This document shows positions 10,173 to 19,033 of a stretch of 64,000 bases of DNA, one piece after another (the first letter of the stretch is position 1; every line of letters begins with the position of its first letter). Made by a program: the position numbers and the translations under genes. The notes beneath the pieces are model-generated. The model saw nothing but the letters and a program-made list of their open reading frames with translations, made no database searches and had not been told where the DNA came from. Origin of the DNA: Burkholderia cepacia (lineage in GTDB: Bacteria > Pseudomonadota > Gammaproteobacteria > Burkholderiales > Burkholderiaceae); NCBI RefSeq assembly GCF_029962485.1, contig NZ_CP073637.1:2976001-3040000 (forward strand), read 5' to 3'.

Positions 10173-11720
10173 ATGGCCACGCCGGCCCATTCCCGCCACC
10201 CGACCGGCGCGCCGTCGTCAGCCGCCGACGATGCGCGCGACGCGCGCTACGAGAACCCGTTCGCGCCGCCCGACGAAACCGAGTCGCCCGAGACACCGCG
10301 CCCGCGCTCGCTGTTCGGCGAAATCCTCGACTGGATGCTCGCGCCGCTGCTGCTGCTGTGGCCGATGAGCATCGCCGTCACCTACCTCGTCGCGAAGACG
10401 ATCGCGAACAGCCCGTTCGACCGTGCGCTCGAAACCAACGCGTACGTGCTCGCCCGGCAGATTCATCCGGTAAACGGCGTGGCCGAGCTGACCTTGCCGG
10501 AACAGACGCGCGACTTCCTGCGCGCGGACAACGTCGACAGTGTTTACTTCCAGGTACTCGGCACGCGCGGCGAACTGGTCGCCGGGGAAGCCGACATGCC
10601 GCTGCCGCGCGACGAGGACCGCCCGCCGCCGGGCGTCGTCGTGTTTCGCGACGACCTGCTGCGCGGCAACGACGTGCGCGTCGCGTATACGACGGTCGCG
10701 CTGCCGCAATCGAGCGGCACGCAGCCCGTGCTCGTGCAGGTCGGCGAGACGCTCGACAAGCGCAACGCGCTCGCGAACGACATCATCAAGGGCGTGATCC
10801 TGCCGCAGTTCGTGATCCTGCCGCTCGCGATCCTGCTCGTCTGGTTCGGGCTGTCACGCGGGCTCGCGCCGCTCAACGCGCTGCAGGCGCACATCCGCGC
10901 GCGGCGGCCTGACGACCTGTCGCCCGTCGAGGCGCAGCGCGCGCCGCCCGAGATCGAACCGCTCGTCACGTCATTCAACGACCTGCTCGCGCGTCTCGAA
11001 CAGAACATGGCGCTGCAGAAGCGCTTCATCGCCGACGCCGCGCACCAGATGAAGACGCCGCTCGCGGGCCTGCGCACGCAGGCCGAGTTCGCGCTGCGCC
11101 ACCCGGTCCCGCCCGACGTGCAGCGCTCGCTCGAACAGATCGCGACGAGTTCCGAGCAGGCCGCACGGCTCGTCACGCAATTGCTGGCGCTCGCGCGCGC
11201 CGAAAACCGCGCGAGCGGACTCATGTTCGAGCCGGTCGAGATCGCCGCGCTCGCGCGGCGCGCGGTGCGCGACTGGGTGCAGGCCGCGCTCGCGAAGCGG
11301 ATGGATCTCGGCTACGAAGGGCCGCCGGACGACGCCCCGCTCGACGTCGACGGCAATCCGGTGATGCTGCGCGAGATGCTCGGCAACCTGATCGACAACG
11401 CGATCCGCTACACGCCCGAAGGCGGCCGCATCACCGTGCGCGTGCATGCCGACCCGGCGGCGCGGTTCGTGCATCTCGAAGTCGAGGATACGGGCCCCGG
11501 CATCCCGGCCGCCGAACGCGAGCGCGTCGTCGAGCGCTTCTACCGGATCCTCGGCCGCGAAGGCGACGGCAGCGGCCTCGGGCTCGCGATCGTGCGCGAG
11601 ATCGCGACACAGCACGGCGGTACGCTGACGCTCGACGATCACGTCTACCAGCAGGCGCCGCGTCTCGCCGGCACGCTCGTGCGCGTCAGCCTGCCGCTGA
11701 CCGGCTCGGCCCCGGATTAA
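10173..11720 (+). CDS. Sensor histidine kinase (TctE/QseC-like)
   Basis: A 515-residue inner-membrane histidine kinase. After a Pro-rich cytoplasmic N-terminus, a first membrane helix (about 54-75), a periplasmic sensor of the 2CSK_N type (about 78-205) and a second helix (about 207-228) lead to a HAMP-like linker. The H box is FIADAAHQMKTPLAGL with His291. The N box (NLIDNAIRYTPEGG), G1 (VEDTGPGIP) and G2 (GDGSGLGLAIV) are present. The ATG at 10173 follows the regulator stop by 17 bases, so the two form an operon. The ligand is unknown; TctE relatives sense carboxylates. Confidence 0.93.
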   Translation: MATPAHSRHPTGAPSSAADDARDARYENPFAPPDETESPETPRPRSLFGEILDWMLAPLLLLWPMSIAVTYLVAKTIANSPFDRALETNAYVLARQIHPVNGVAELTLPEQTRDFLRADNVDSVYFQVLGTRGELVAGEADMPLPRDEDRPPPGVVVFRDDLLRGNDVRVAYTTVALPQSSGTQPVLVQVGETLDKRNALANDIIKGVILPQFVILPLAILLVWFGLSRGLAPLNALQAHIRARRPDDLSPVEAQRAPPEIEPLVTSFNDLLARLEQNMALQKRFIADAAHQMKTPLAGLRTQAEFALRHPVPPDVQRSLEQIATSSEQAARLVTQLLALARAENRASGLMFEPVEIAALARRAVRDWVQAALAKRMDLGYEGPPDDAPLDVDGNPVMLREMLGNLIDNAIRYTPEGGRITVRVHADPAARFVHLEVEDTGPGIPAAERERVVERFYRILGREGDGSGLGLAIVREIATQHGGTLTLDDHVYQQAPRLAGTLVRVSLPLTGSAPD

Positions 11721-11946
11721 CCCTGACGCGCACCGCCGCCGCGCGGCCCGACTGCGCCGAAACCGGCGAATTACCGGACGTTCGCACCACAATCGACATG
11801 TGAAGCGGCCGATTCGGCGCGGGTTAACGCGCAGTCGTTTTGCACGCGCGAGTCAGTCCGCCGTAAGTTTCCGTACCAATAATCCTCGACAGGCCCGCCC
11901 ACCCAAGGCGGCCGCACACCTATATCAAGGGACTTGGAGACGACTC

Positions 11947-13605
11947 ATGGCAACGTTAGGCGGGCAAATTTCCCACTCGCCGATGACGGGCGAAGAGAAG
12001 AAGGTGATCTTCGCGTCGTCGCTCGGCACCGTGTTCGAGTGGTACGACTTTTACCTGGCCGGCTCGCTCGCGGCCTACATCAGCAAGAGCTTCTTCTCCG
12101 GCGTCAATCCGACCGCCGCCTTCATCTTCACGCTGCTCGGCTTCGCGGCCGGCTTCGCGGTGCGGCCGTTCGGCGCGATCGTGTTCGGCCGCCTCGGCGA
12201 CATGGTCGGTCGCAAGCACACGTTCCTCGTGACGATCGTGATCATGGGCATCTCGACGTTCGTGGTCGGCTTCCTGCCCGGCTACGCGTCGATCGGCATC
12301 GCCGCGCCCGTGATCTTCATCGCGATGCGGCTGTTGCAGGGCCTCGCGCTCGGCGGCGAGTACGGCGGCGCGGCGACCTACGTCGCCGAGCATGCGCCGG
12401 CCAACCGTCGCGGCTTCTACACCGCGTGGATCCAGACGACCGCCACGCTCGGACTGTTCCTGTCGCTGCTCGTGATCCTCGGCGTACGCACGTTCATCGG
12501 CGAGGAAGCGTTCGGCAGCTGGGGCTGGCGCGTGCCGTTCGTCGCGTCGATCCTGCTGCTCGCGGTGTCGGTGTGGATCCGGATGCAGCTGAACGAATCG
12601 CCGGTGTTCCTGCGCATCAAGGCGGAAGGCAAGACGTCGAAGGCGCCGCTGACCGAAGCGTTCGGCCAGTGGAAGAACCTGAAGATCGTGATCCTCGCGC
12701 TCGTCGGCCTGACCGCCGGCCAGGCCGTCGTGTGGTACACGGGCCAGTTCTACGCGCTGTTCTTCCTCACGCAGACGCTGAAGGTCGACGGCGCCAGCGC
12801 GAACATCCTGATCGCGATCGCGCTGCTGATCGGCACGCCGTTCTTCCTGTTCTTCGGTTCGCTCTCGGACAAGATCGGCCGCAAGCCGATCATCCTCGCG
12901 GGCTGCCTGATCGCGGCGCTGACGTACTTCCCGCTGTTCAAGGCGCTCACGCACTACGCGAACCCGCAGCTCGAGCTTGCGACGCAGAAGGCGCCGATCA
13001 CGGTCGTCGCCGACCCGGCCACCTGCTCGTTCCAGTTCAACCCGGTAGGCACGTCGAAGTTCACCAGCTCGTGCGACATCGCGAAGAGTGCGCTCTCGAA
13101 GGCCGGCCTGAACTACGAGAACGTCGCGGCACCGGCCGGCACGCAGGCCGAGATCAAGGTCGGCGACACGGTGATCCAGACTTACGACGGCAAGGCGACC
13201 GACGCGAAGGCGCAGGGCGCGGCGTTCGACAAGACGCTCGCGTCGACGCTGAAGGGGGCCGGCTACCCGGCGAAGGCTGACCCGGCGCAGCTCAACTGGC
13301 CGATGACGATCGTGGTTCTGACGATCCTCGTGATCTACGTGACGATGGTCTACGGCCCGATCGCCGCGATGCTGGTCGAGATGTTCCCGACGCGGATCCG
13401 CTACACGTCGATGTCGCTGCCCTATCACATCGGCAACGGCTGGTTCGGCGGCTTCCTGCCGGCGACGGCGTTCGCGATCGTCGCGGCGAGGGGCGACATC
13501 TATTCAGGGCTCTGGTATCCGATCGTGATCGCGCTGGCCACGTTCGTGATCGGCCTGCTGTTCGTCAAGGAGACGAAGGACTCGAACATCTACGCGCAGG
13601 ATTGA
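11947..13605 (+). CDS. MFS metabolite:H+ symporter (MHS family) with large inserted loop
   Basis: A 552-residue major-facilitator transporter of the metabolite:H+ symporter family, which imports compounds such as dicarboxylates, ketoglutarate or proline betaine. Family signatures are GTVFEWYDFYL near residue 30 and RLLQGLALGGEYGGAATYVAEHAP near residue 125. In the C-terminal half, about 105 residues (LELATQKAPITVV to KADPAQLNWP) interrupt the membrane helices and include two Cys (TCSFQ, SSCDI) that could pair. A good Shine-Dalgarno (GGAG) precedes the ATG at 11947. The preceding two-component system lies 226 bases upstream in the same direction and may control it. Substrate is not assignable. 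Confidence 0.9.
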   Translation: MATLGGQISHSPMTGEEKKVIFASSLGTVFEWYDFYLAGSLAAYISKSFFSGVNPTAAFIFTLLGFAAGFAVRPFGAIVFGRLGDMVGRKHTFLVTIVIMGISTFVVGFLPGYASIGIAAPVIFIAMRLLQGLALGGEYGGAATYVAEHAPANRRGFYTAWIQTTATLGLFLSLLVILGVRTFIGEEAFGSWGWRVPFVASILLLAVSVWIRMQLNESPVFLRIKAEGKTSKAPLTEAFGQWKNLKIVILALVGLTAGQAVVWYTGQFYALFFLTQTLKVDGASANILIAIALLIGTPFFLFFGSLSDKIGRKPIILAGCLIAALTYFPLFKALTHYANPQLELATQKAPITVVADPATCSFQFNPVGTSKFTSSCDIAKSALSKAGLNYENVAAPAGTQAEIKVGDTVIQTYDGKATDAKAQGAAFDKTLASTLKGAGYPAKADPAQLNWPMTIVVLTILVIYVTMVYGPIAAMLVEMFPTRIRYTSMSLPYHIGNGWFGGFLPATAFAIVAARGDIYSGLWYPIVIALATFVIGLLFVKETKDSNIYAQD

Positions 13606-13722
13606 TGTCATGCGGGCGGGTGCAGGTTGCCGGACGGGTGTTCCGGCGGCCGGCAACCCGCCCCCGCGCCCCGGCCGTCATGGGCCGCCGGCAACTTTTT
13701 TCACGGAAGATGGAAAAAGCTG

Positions 13723-13751
13723 TTGACAGCCCGGCTGCCGGCCGACATAAT
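13723..13751 (+). promoter_or_regulatory. Sigma70 promoter of tRNA(CAU)
   Basis: Consensus TTGACA (13723-13728), a 17-base spacer and CATAAT (13746-13751) end 12 bases before the tRNA gene. This is one of the best-matched promoters in the window. Confidence 0.88.
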
Positions 13752-13763
13752 TCAATTCTTCAC

Positions 13764-13840
<77 letters not shown>

Positions 13841-13846
13841 AATGCG

Positions 13847-13883
13847 AAAAGCCGCTGTTTCGAAAGAAACAGCGGCTTTTTTC
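13847..13883 (+). terminator. Strong rho-independent terminator after tRNA(CAU)
   Basis: Perfect hairpin AAAAGCCGCTGTTTC / GAAACAGCGGCTTTT with a GAAA tetraloop, ending in a run of six T. It begins 6 bases after the tRNA, giving a compact promoter-tRNA-terminator unit. Its A-rich left arm could also terminate transcription arriving from the minus-strand LysR gene. Confidence 0.93.
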
Positions 13884-13938
13884 ATTGCAGCTCGCGGTTA
13901 AACCGTGTCGCGCGCCGACTACCGCAAGCCGCGCCGCT

Positions 13939-14913
13939 CTACGCCGCCACCGAACTACGCGGCTCCCGCGTCGCCTGCACCCCAACCTTCCCGCGCCAGT
14001 TCTCCCCACCCTCCAGCGACGGCGTCGACTCGAACACCTCCGCAATCCAGTCGGCGAACACACGCACCTTCTGCGACAAATGACGGTTGTGCGGATAAAC
14101 GATCGAAATCGGCTTCGGTTTCGGATTGCAGTCCGGCAGCACCTCGACCAGCGAGCCGTCGAGCAGGTTCGGCAGCACCATGAACAGCGTCGGCTGGATC
14201 ATTCCGAACCCTTCGAGCCCGCATGTCACGTACGCATCCGAATCGTTGACCGTGACGCTGCCGTTCATCCGCACCTCGAACGGCTTGCCATCGATCATGA
14301 ACACCCACGGAATCGCCCGCGCGCCGTGGCTCGAGCGGAAATTCACCGCATGGTGATCGGCGAGATCGGCAATCTCGTGCGGCTCGCCGTGACGCGCGAG
14401 GTAGTCGGGCGACGCGCAGGTCACGCGCTTGAGCATCCCGATGCGCCGCGCGACCATCGACGAATCCTCGAGCGGCCCGACGCGAATCATGCAGTCGATG
14501 CCCTCCTCGACCGGATCCACGTGGCGATCGGACAGCCCCAGCTCGAGCGTGATGTCCGGATAGCGCTGCCGGAAAATCGATAGCGACGGCAGCACGATGC
14601 GCCGTCCGAGCGAGCTCGGCATGTGGACGCGCAGCACGCCGCTCGGCTTGCGGTTGCCGGTCTGGAAACTCGCGTCGGCCTCCGCGATCTCCGTGATGAT
14701 CTTCGTGCAATGCTCGTAGTACGCGGCGCCTTCCGGCGTCAGCGACAGCCGGCGTGTCGTCCGGTGCATCAGGCGCACGCCGAGCAGCGCCTCGAGATTC
14801 TGGATGATGGTCGTCACCGACGCGCGCGGCATCGCGAGCGTGTCGGCCGCGCGTGTGAAGCTGTTCGCGTCGACCACTCGGGTAAAAACTTCCATTGCCT
14901 GGATTCGGTCCAT
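13939..14913 (-). CDS. LysR-family transcriptional regulator
   Basis: A 324-residue LysR regulator of the AaeR/DmlR-like group. The N-terminal winged helix (MEVFTRVVDANSFTRAADTL, ASVTTIIQNLEALLGVRL, RTTRRLSLTPEG) is followed by the substrate-binding domain (GVLRVHMPSSLGRRIVLPSL and on). The start MDRIQAMEVF at 14913 is the usual N-terminus; the in-frame extension to 14973 is unlikely. No divergent partner is present upstream: the next gene is on the same strand and ends at 16061, so the target is unknown. A short stretch, TTATCCGATCCTGAATAA, lies upstream near 14991 and could be part of its control region. Confidence 0.92.
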   Translation of the reverse strand: MDRIQAMEVFTRVVDANSFTRAADTLAMPRASVTTIIQNLEALLGVRLMHRTTRRLSLTPEGAAYYEHCTKIITEIAEADASFQTGNRKPSGVLRVHMPSSLGRRIVLPSLSIFRQRYPDITLELGLSDRHVDPVEEGIDCMIRVGPLEDSSMVARRIGMLKRVTCASPDYLARHGEPHEIADLADHHAVNFRSSHGARAIPWVFMIDGKPFEVRMNGSVTVNDSDAYVTCGLEGFGMIQPTLFMVLPNLLDGSLVEVLPDCNPKPKPISIVYPHNRHLSQKVRVFADWIAEVFESTPSLEGGENWRGKVGVQATREPRSSVAA

Positions 14914-15089
14914 GCTGCTTCCCCCTTCGAATCGCCCAACGGAACAGAATAGAGCGCGCGACGGCCGGGGCACAAGCCCCCACCTATTGTTATCCGATCC
15001 TGAATAATTTCAGCGCTTCGGACTGGGAATCGTCTGTTTCCCGATCAGTTCCGGACGCCAACCGCACCGGCCCGATCCGGCCCCGCGCA

Positions 15090-16061
15090 TCACCGCACGA
15101 ACCGCTCGCGATAACCCTGCGGCGACACGCCGAGCACGCGCACGAAACTGCGCCGCAGCGTCTCCTCCGAACCGAAGCCGCAGCGCGCGGCGATCCGCTT
15201 GACGGGCCACGCCGTTTCGCCGAGCAGGCGCTGCGCGGCCTCGACGCGAATCTGCTCGACCGCGCGCGCGGGCGTGCGGCCCGTTCCCGCTCGATAGTGG
15301 CGCACGAAGCTGCGCTCGCTCATGCGCACGCGCTCGGCCAGCGCGGGCACCGACAGGTCGGCCGTCAGGTGCTCGGCCATCCACGCATGCAATTCGCCGA
15401 ACCGGTCGTCGATGCGCTGCATCGACAGCATCGCGCTGAACTGCGCCTGTCCTCCCGGACGCTTCAGGAACACGACGAGTTCGCGCGCAACATCGAGCGC
15501 AATCGCACGCCCGAGGTCCTCTTCGACCAGCGCGAGCGCGAGATCGATGCCGGCCGTGACGCCGGCCGACGTCCACAACGCGCCTTCGCGGATGAAGATC
15601 GGGTCGGACTCGACGCGCACGTTCGGGTAGCGCGCCGCGAATTCGTCGCAGCGCGCCCAGTGTGTGACCGCGCGCCGCCCGTCGAGCAAGCCGGCCTCGG
15701 CGAGCAGGAACGCGCCGGTGCAGACCGACGCCACGCGCCGCGCGCGCCCGGCCTGCTGCTGCACCCAGCGCACCAGCCGCGCATCTTTCGACGCCGCGTG
15801 CACGCCCTTGCCACCGGCGACGATCAGCGTATCGGGATGACGCGCGGCCGAGCGCAGCGACTCGGCCATCACGACGAGGCCCGACGACGTCTCGACGGGC
15901 CCTGCTTCGACTGCAACGACACGCGGTGCATACGGCGCCGGCTGCCCGCGCTCCAGCGCGAGTTCGTTGACGGATGCGAACACCTGCAGCGGCCCCGACA
16001 CGTCGAGCAGTTGCGCACGCGGGAACGCGAGGACCAGGATCGAACGCGGGGCGGCAGGCAT
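15090..16061 (-). CDS. GlxA-family regulator (DJ-1/PfpI domain plus AraC HTH)
   Basis: A 323-residue transcription factor with an N-terminal DJ-1/PfpI-like domain (residues 6-180) and a C-terminal AraC double HTH (about 215-320; LSVPALAERVRMSERSFVRH and IAARCGFGSEETLRRSFVRV). The elbow Cys of the enzyme family is retained at Cys114 (SVCTGAFLLAEAGLL). GlxA-type proteins use the domain as a sensor. It is divergent from a stand-alone DJ-1/PfpI gene, its likely target. The start MPAAPRSILV at 16061 is preferred; an upstream TTG at 16103 is possible but would overlap the intergenic dyad TGGCAATTTCGCCA at 16089-16102. Confidence 0.9.
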   Translation of the reverse strand: MPAAPRSILVLAFPRAQLLDVSGPLQVFASVNELALERGQPAPYAPRVVAVEAGPVETSSGLVVMAESLRSAARHPDTLIVAGGKGVHAASKDARLVRWVQQQAGRARRVASVCTGAFLLAEAGLLDGRRAVTHWARCDEFAARYPNVRVESDPIFIREGALWTSAGVTAGIDLALALVEEDLGRAIALDVARELVVFLKRPGGQAQFSAMLSMQRIDDRFGELHAWMAEHLTADLSVPALAERVRMSERSFVRHYRAGTGRTPARAVEQIRVEAAQRLLGETAWPVKRIAARCGFGSEETLRRSFVRVLGVSPQGYRERFVR

Positions 16062-16178
16062 GGCGATTGGCTGAAAACGTGGGTGATATGGCAATTTCGC
16101 CAAACACTACGCGCCTAGAATCGATCTGTCCATCCCGTGCCGGCAACGGCGCGCTCCCCTTCCACTCGGAGTCCTCGC

Positions 16179-16862
16179 ATGACCCTGCATATCGGCCTTC
16201 TCGTGTTTCCGGGCGTCCAGCAACTCGATCTCACCGGCCCGCACGACGTGCTCGCGTCGCTGCCCGACGCAGCCGTCCATCTGGTCTGGAAGTCGCGCGA
16301 CGCGGTCGCGTCGAGCAGCGGCCTGGCACTCACGCCGACCTGCACGTTCGACGATTGCCCGCCGCTCGACGTGATCTGCATTCCGGGCGGAATCGGGATC
16401 AACGACCTGCTGCTCGACGCCGAGACGATCGCGTTCGTGCAGCAACGCGCGGCCGCCGCACGCTATGTGACGTCGGTCTGCACGGGTGCGCTGGTGCTCG
16501 GCGTGGCCGGCCTGCTGCGCGGGCGGCGCGCGACGACGCACTGGGCGTTCCACGCGCTGCTCGAACCGCTGGGTGCGGTGCCCGTGCGCGAGCGCGTCGT
16601 GCGCGACGGCAACCTGATCACGGGCGGCGGCGTGACGGCCGGCATCGACTTTGCGCTGACGATCGCCGCTGAACTGGTGGGGGACGAAGAAGCACAGGCG
16701 ATCCAACTGCAACTCGAATACGCGCCCGCGCCACCGTTCGCTGCCGGCTCGCCCGACACCGCGCCGGCAGCGGTCGTGAAGCGCGTCACCGAACGGTCGG
16801 CGGCCAGCTTCGCGAAGCGCAAGGCGATCGTCGAGCAGGCGCTGCGCGCAATGTCGCGCTGA
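16179..16862 (+). CDS. DJ-1/PfpI family protein, isonitrile hydratase-like
   Basis: A 227-residue single-domain DJ-1/PfpI protein. The nucleophile elbow SVCTGALVLG places the catalytic cysteine at residue 101, the same position as the nucleophile of Pseudomonas isonitrile hydratase (InhA, similar length), and family Asp (DLTGPHDV) and Thr/His-Trp (TTHW) positions are present. Isonitrile hydratase converts isonitriles to N-substituted formamides; activity here is inferred. The ATG at 16179 begins MTLHIGLLVFPG. It diverges from the GlxA-type regulator across a 117-base region and is followed in the same direction by a cupin gene, 59 bases away. Confidence 0.82.
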   Translation: MTLHIGLLVFPGVQQLDLTGPHDVLASLPDAAVHLVWKSRDAVASSSGLALTPTCTFDDCPPLDVICIPGGIGINDLLLDAETIAFVQQRAAAARYVTSVCTGALVLGVAGLLRGRRATTHWAFHALLEPLGAVPVRERVVRDGNLITGGGVTAGIDFALTIAAELVGDEEAQAIQLQLEYAPAPPFAAGSPDTAPAAVVKRVTERSAASFAKRKAIVEQALRAMSR

Positions 16863-16921
16863 ATGCGGATACGAACGAAGTGACGGAAAGACGACGCGCA
16901 TTCGCGCCGGAGAACCCATCG

Positions 16922-17233
16922 ATGAACATTATCAGGAGTGCAGACTTCACAGCGGACCGCGCGTGGGGCGCACTCGACATCGCGAACCTGCACGGCATCA
17001 CGGTCCGGTTGCACTGGACCGACACGCCCTATCGATGGCACGTGAACGACGGCGAGGAAGTGTTCGCGGTACTCGACGGCCGTGTCGAGATGCGCTACCG
17101 CGAGGCCGGCGTCGAGTACGCGACCGTGCTCGACACGGGCGACGTCTTCCACGCGACGGTGGGTACCGAGCATGTCGCGCATCCGCTCGGCGAAGCGCGC
17201 ATCCTCGTGATCGAAACGGCAGGCAGCGCCTGA
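16922..17233 (+). CDS. Small cupin-domain protein
   Basis: A 103-residue single cupin domain. The metal-binding motif regions are recognisable: DTPYRWHVNDGEEVFAVLDG (residues 34-53) and DTGDVFHATVGTEHVAHPLG (77-96), although the first His pair is reduced compared with the classical HxH motif. It resembles mannose-6-phosphate-isomerase-type small cupins of unknown function. The ATG at 16922 (MNIIRSADFT) was chosen over an upstream in-frame start at 16880. It may be co-transcribed with the isonitrile-hydratase-like gene. Confidence 0.8.
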   Translation: MNIIRSADFTADRAWGALDIANLHGITVRLHWTDTPYRWHVNDGEEVFAVLDGRVEMRYREAGVEYATVLDTGDVFHATVGTEHVAHPLGEARILVIETAGSA

Positions 17234-17280
17234 CGACAGGCAGCGGCCGTGAGCCGACGCCGCGAGACGCAGGCCGGGCG

Positions 17281-17565
17281 TCAGCCCGTGATCGTCCCCG
17301 TTGCCTGCGACGGAATCAGTTTCGGCTGTGGCGTGCAGACGCACTGGCACAGGTCGTGTTCGAGCGCGACGACCTTGCCCATCACGGTCATCGTCCGCTC
17401 GCCGCCGTCCGACACGATCACGCCCGTCGTCTTGCACGTGGCGCAGAACACCGGTGCGCCGAGATAGGCGAGTTCGCGTCCGTCGAACGACGAGTTGGCG
17501 ATCCCGTCGAGCACCACGCCGCCGTGGTCGGTCGTGTCGCCCTTCAGAATGAATTTGCGGCTCAT
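17281..17565 (-). CDS. Orphan PAAR-domain protein
   Basis: A 94-residue PAAR protein. The sequence MSRKFILKGDTTDHGGVVLDG and later VGKVVALEHDLCQCVCTPQPKLI-like blocks fit the short cone-shaped PAAR repeat that caps the VgrG spike of type VI secretion systems, with Cys/His residues (CATC, H, CQC) for metal binding at the tip. It has no toxin extension. No VgrG, effector, immunity or core T6SS genes are nearby; on the minus strand the next gene upstream is a porin. Function as a spike tip for a distant T6SS is inferred from the family. Confidence 0.82.
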   Translation of the reverse strand: MSRKFILKGDTTDHGGVVLDGIANSSFDGRELAYLGAPVFCATCKTTGVIVSDGGERTMTVMGKVVALEHDLCQCVCTPQPKLIPSQATGTITG

Positions 17566-17714
17566 GTGTCGGTTCTTCCCTCGGAAACGCCGCGCGGCGG
17601 CAACACAGCCGCGCACGGGCAGTCGGAATCCGCCCGTCGGTCGCGGGCGTTCCGCGAGCATATCACCGCTCGTGGCCGCCGCCTGCCGATTGCCGATCGC
17701 CGCCGCCGCGTCCG

Positions 17715-18917
17715 TCAGAACTTGTGCCGGATGCCGATCCGCGCCTCGAACTGGCGGTCGTTCGCGGACGCGCCGGGGCCGTTGATCGCGGCAACCGCCG
17801 CGTGCCCTGTCGAATCGGTGCCCGACGCACGCTGAAAGACGGCGGTCGCATACACGTCGGTGCGCTTCGACAGGAAATAGTCGAGCCCGGCCGCAACCTG
17901 GTGGTAGGTCGCGCCGTCGCGGCCGTTCACGCCGCCGCCGCGCGTGTAGTCGTACGCAACGCCGCCGAACAGGTAGGGCGTGAACTGGTAGCGCACGCTG
18001 GCTTCGACGTTGTTGAACACCGCGTTGCCGGACACGCGGCCGGGGTTCGGGCCGGACGACAGGTCGCCGAGCCCGCGGAACGACGTGTTCGTATACATCG
18101 CGCCGAGCGTCACCGCGCCGATCGCGTAGGTGCCACCCGCCGCCGCGACCTGCAGCGAGCGCGCCGACGCATAGCCGGAATACACGGGCGACAGCATGTT
18201 GTTGCCCGGCACGCCGGCGACCACTGGCGCGGGGCTGCCGGTCGTGCCGAAGAACGACACGTTCGGGTTGCGCGCATTCAGGTAGCCGGCCGCGACCGCG
18301 AGCGGCCCGCGCGTGTAGCCGGCCGTCATCGACCACACCTGGTTGCGCGTCACCGCACCCGCGATGCCGCCCACGCCGTACATCGCCGCGAAGCGGAATC
18401 CGCGGTAGTCGTTGCTGGTGAACTTGATCGCGTTGTTGGTCGAGTTCGCGTTGTTCACGTTGTCGAGATCGCCGGGGTGCGCAACCATGTAGCCGCCGAA
18501 CAGCGCGGCGGCCTCGAGCGGCCCGAGGAAGTCGACGTTGGTGTCGTACTGGCGCCCGAGCGTGACGGTGCCGAACGGCCCCGACAGCCCGACGAACGCC
18601 TTCTTGCCGAACATCAGCCCGCCCTGCCCGAGCTTGCCGGTGCTCGGGTCGAAGCCGTTCTCGAGCGTGAAGACGGCCGCCAGCCCGCCGCCGAGATCCT
18701 CAACGCCGCGCAGCCCCCAGCGGCTCGCCTGCTGCACGCCGCCGAGCATTCGCCATGCCGGCTTGCCGCTCACGGTGCCGTTCGGGCCGGCGACCGCGAG
18801 GTTGCTCGTGTAGGTCAGCCCTTCATCGATAATGCCGTACAGCGTCACGCTGCTCTGTGCGTGCGCCGCACTCGCGATCAGCGCGACGCCCGCGCCTGCC
18901 AACAGCCGTTTTTTCAT
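17715..18917 (-). CDS. Outer-membrane porin (Gram-negative porin, OmpC-like family)
   Basis: A 400-residue general porin of the type abundant in Burkholderia. A signal peptide (MKKRLLAGAGVALIASAAHA, cleaved after AHA) precedes QSSVTLYGIIDEGLTY, the usual first beta strand. A PEFGGNL-type loop region (AAVFTLENGFDPSTGKLGQG) and the terminal strand ending RIGIRHKF, with C-terminal Phe for BAM recognition, are present. The ATG at 18917 begins the signal peptide. It is downstream of the amidase and MFS genes on the same strand (116-base gap) and may be the outer-membrane entry for their substrate. Confidence 0.93.
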   Translation of the reverse strand: MKKRLLAGAGVALIASAAHAQSSVTLYGIIDEGLTYTSNLAVAGPNGTVSGKPAWRMLGGVQQASRWGLRGVEDLGGGLAAVFTLENGFDPSTGKLGQGGLMFGKKAFVGLSGPFGTVTLGRQYDTNVDFLGPLEAAALFGGYMVAHPGDLDNVNNANSTNNAIKFTSNDYRGFRFAAMYGVGGIAGAVTRNQVWSMTAGYTRGPLAVAAGYLNARNPNVSFFGTTGSPAPVVAGVPGNNMLSPVYSGYASARSLQVAAAGGTYAIGAVTLGAMYTNTSFRGLGDLSSGPNPGRVSGNAVFNNVEASVRYQFTPYLFGGVAYDYTRGGGVNGRDGATYHQVAAGLDYFLSKRTDVYATAVFQRASGTDSTGHAAVAAINGPGASANDRQFEARIGIRHKF

Positions 18918-19033
18918 CGGAAGGTCTCCATTGCGCGGGTCGAATGGCAAAACGCAGGCGTGCGCGTCCCCCGCAGGCGCGCAGCCTGCTCCGGAGCGAA
19001 CCGGAACGGTCAGGGGTAAATCGGGGAAGACGG

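Noticed and set aside
17234..17280. Terminator between the cupin and PAAR genes
   Set aside because: No convincing inverted repeat plus T run.
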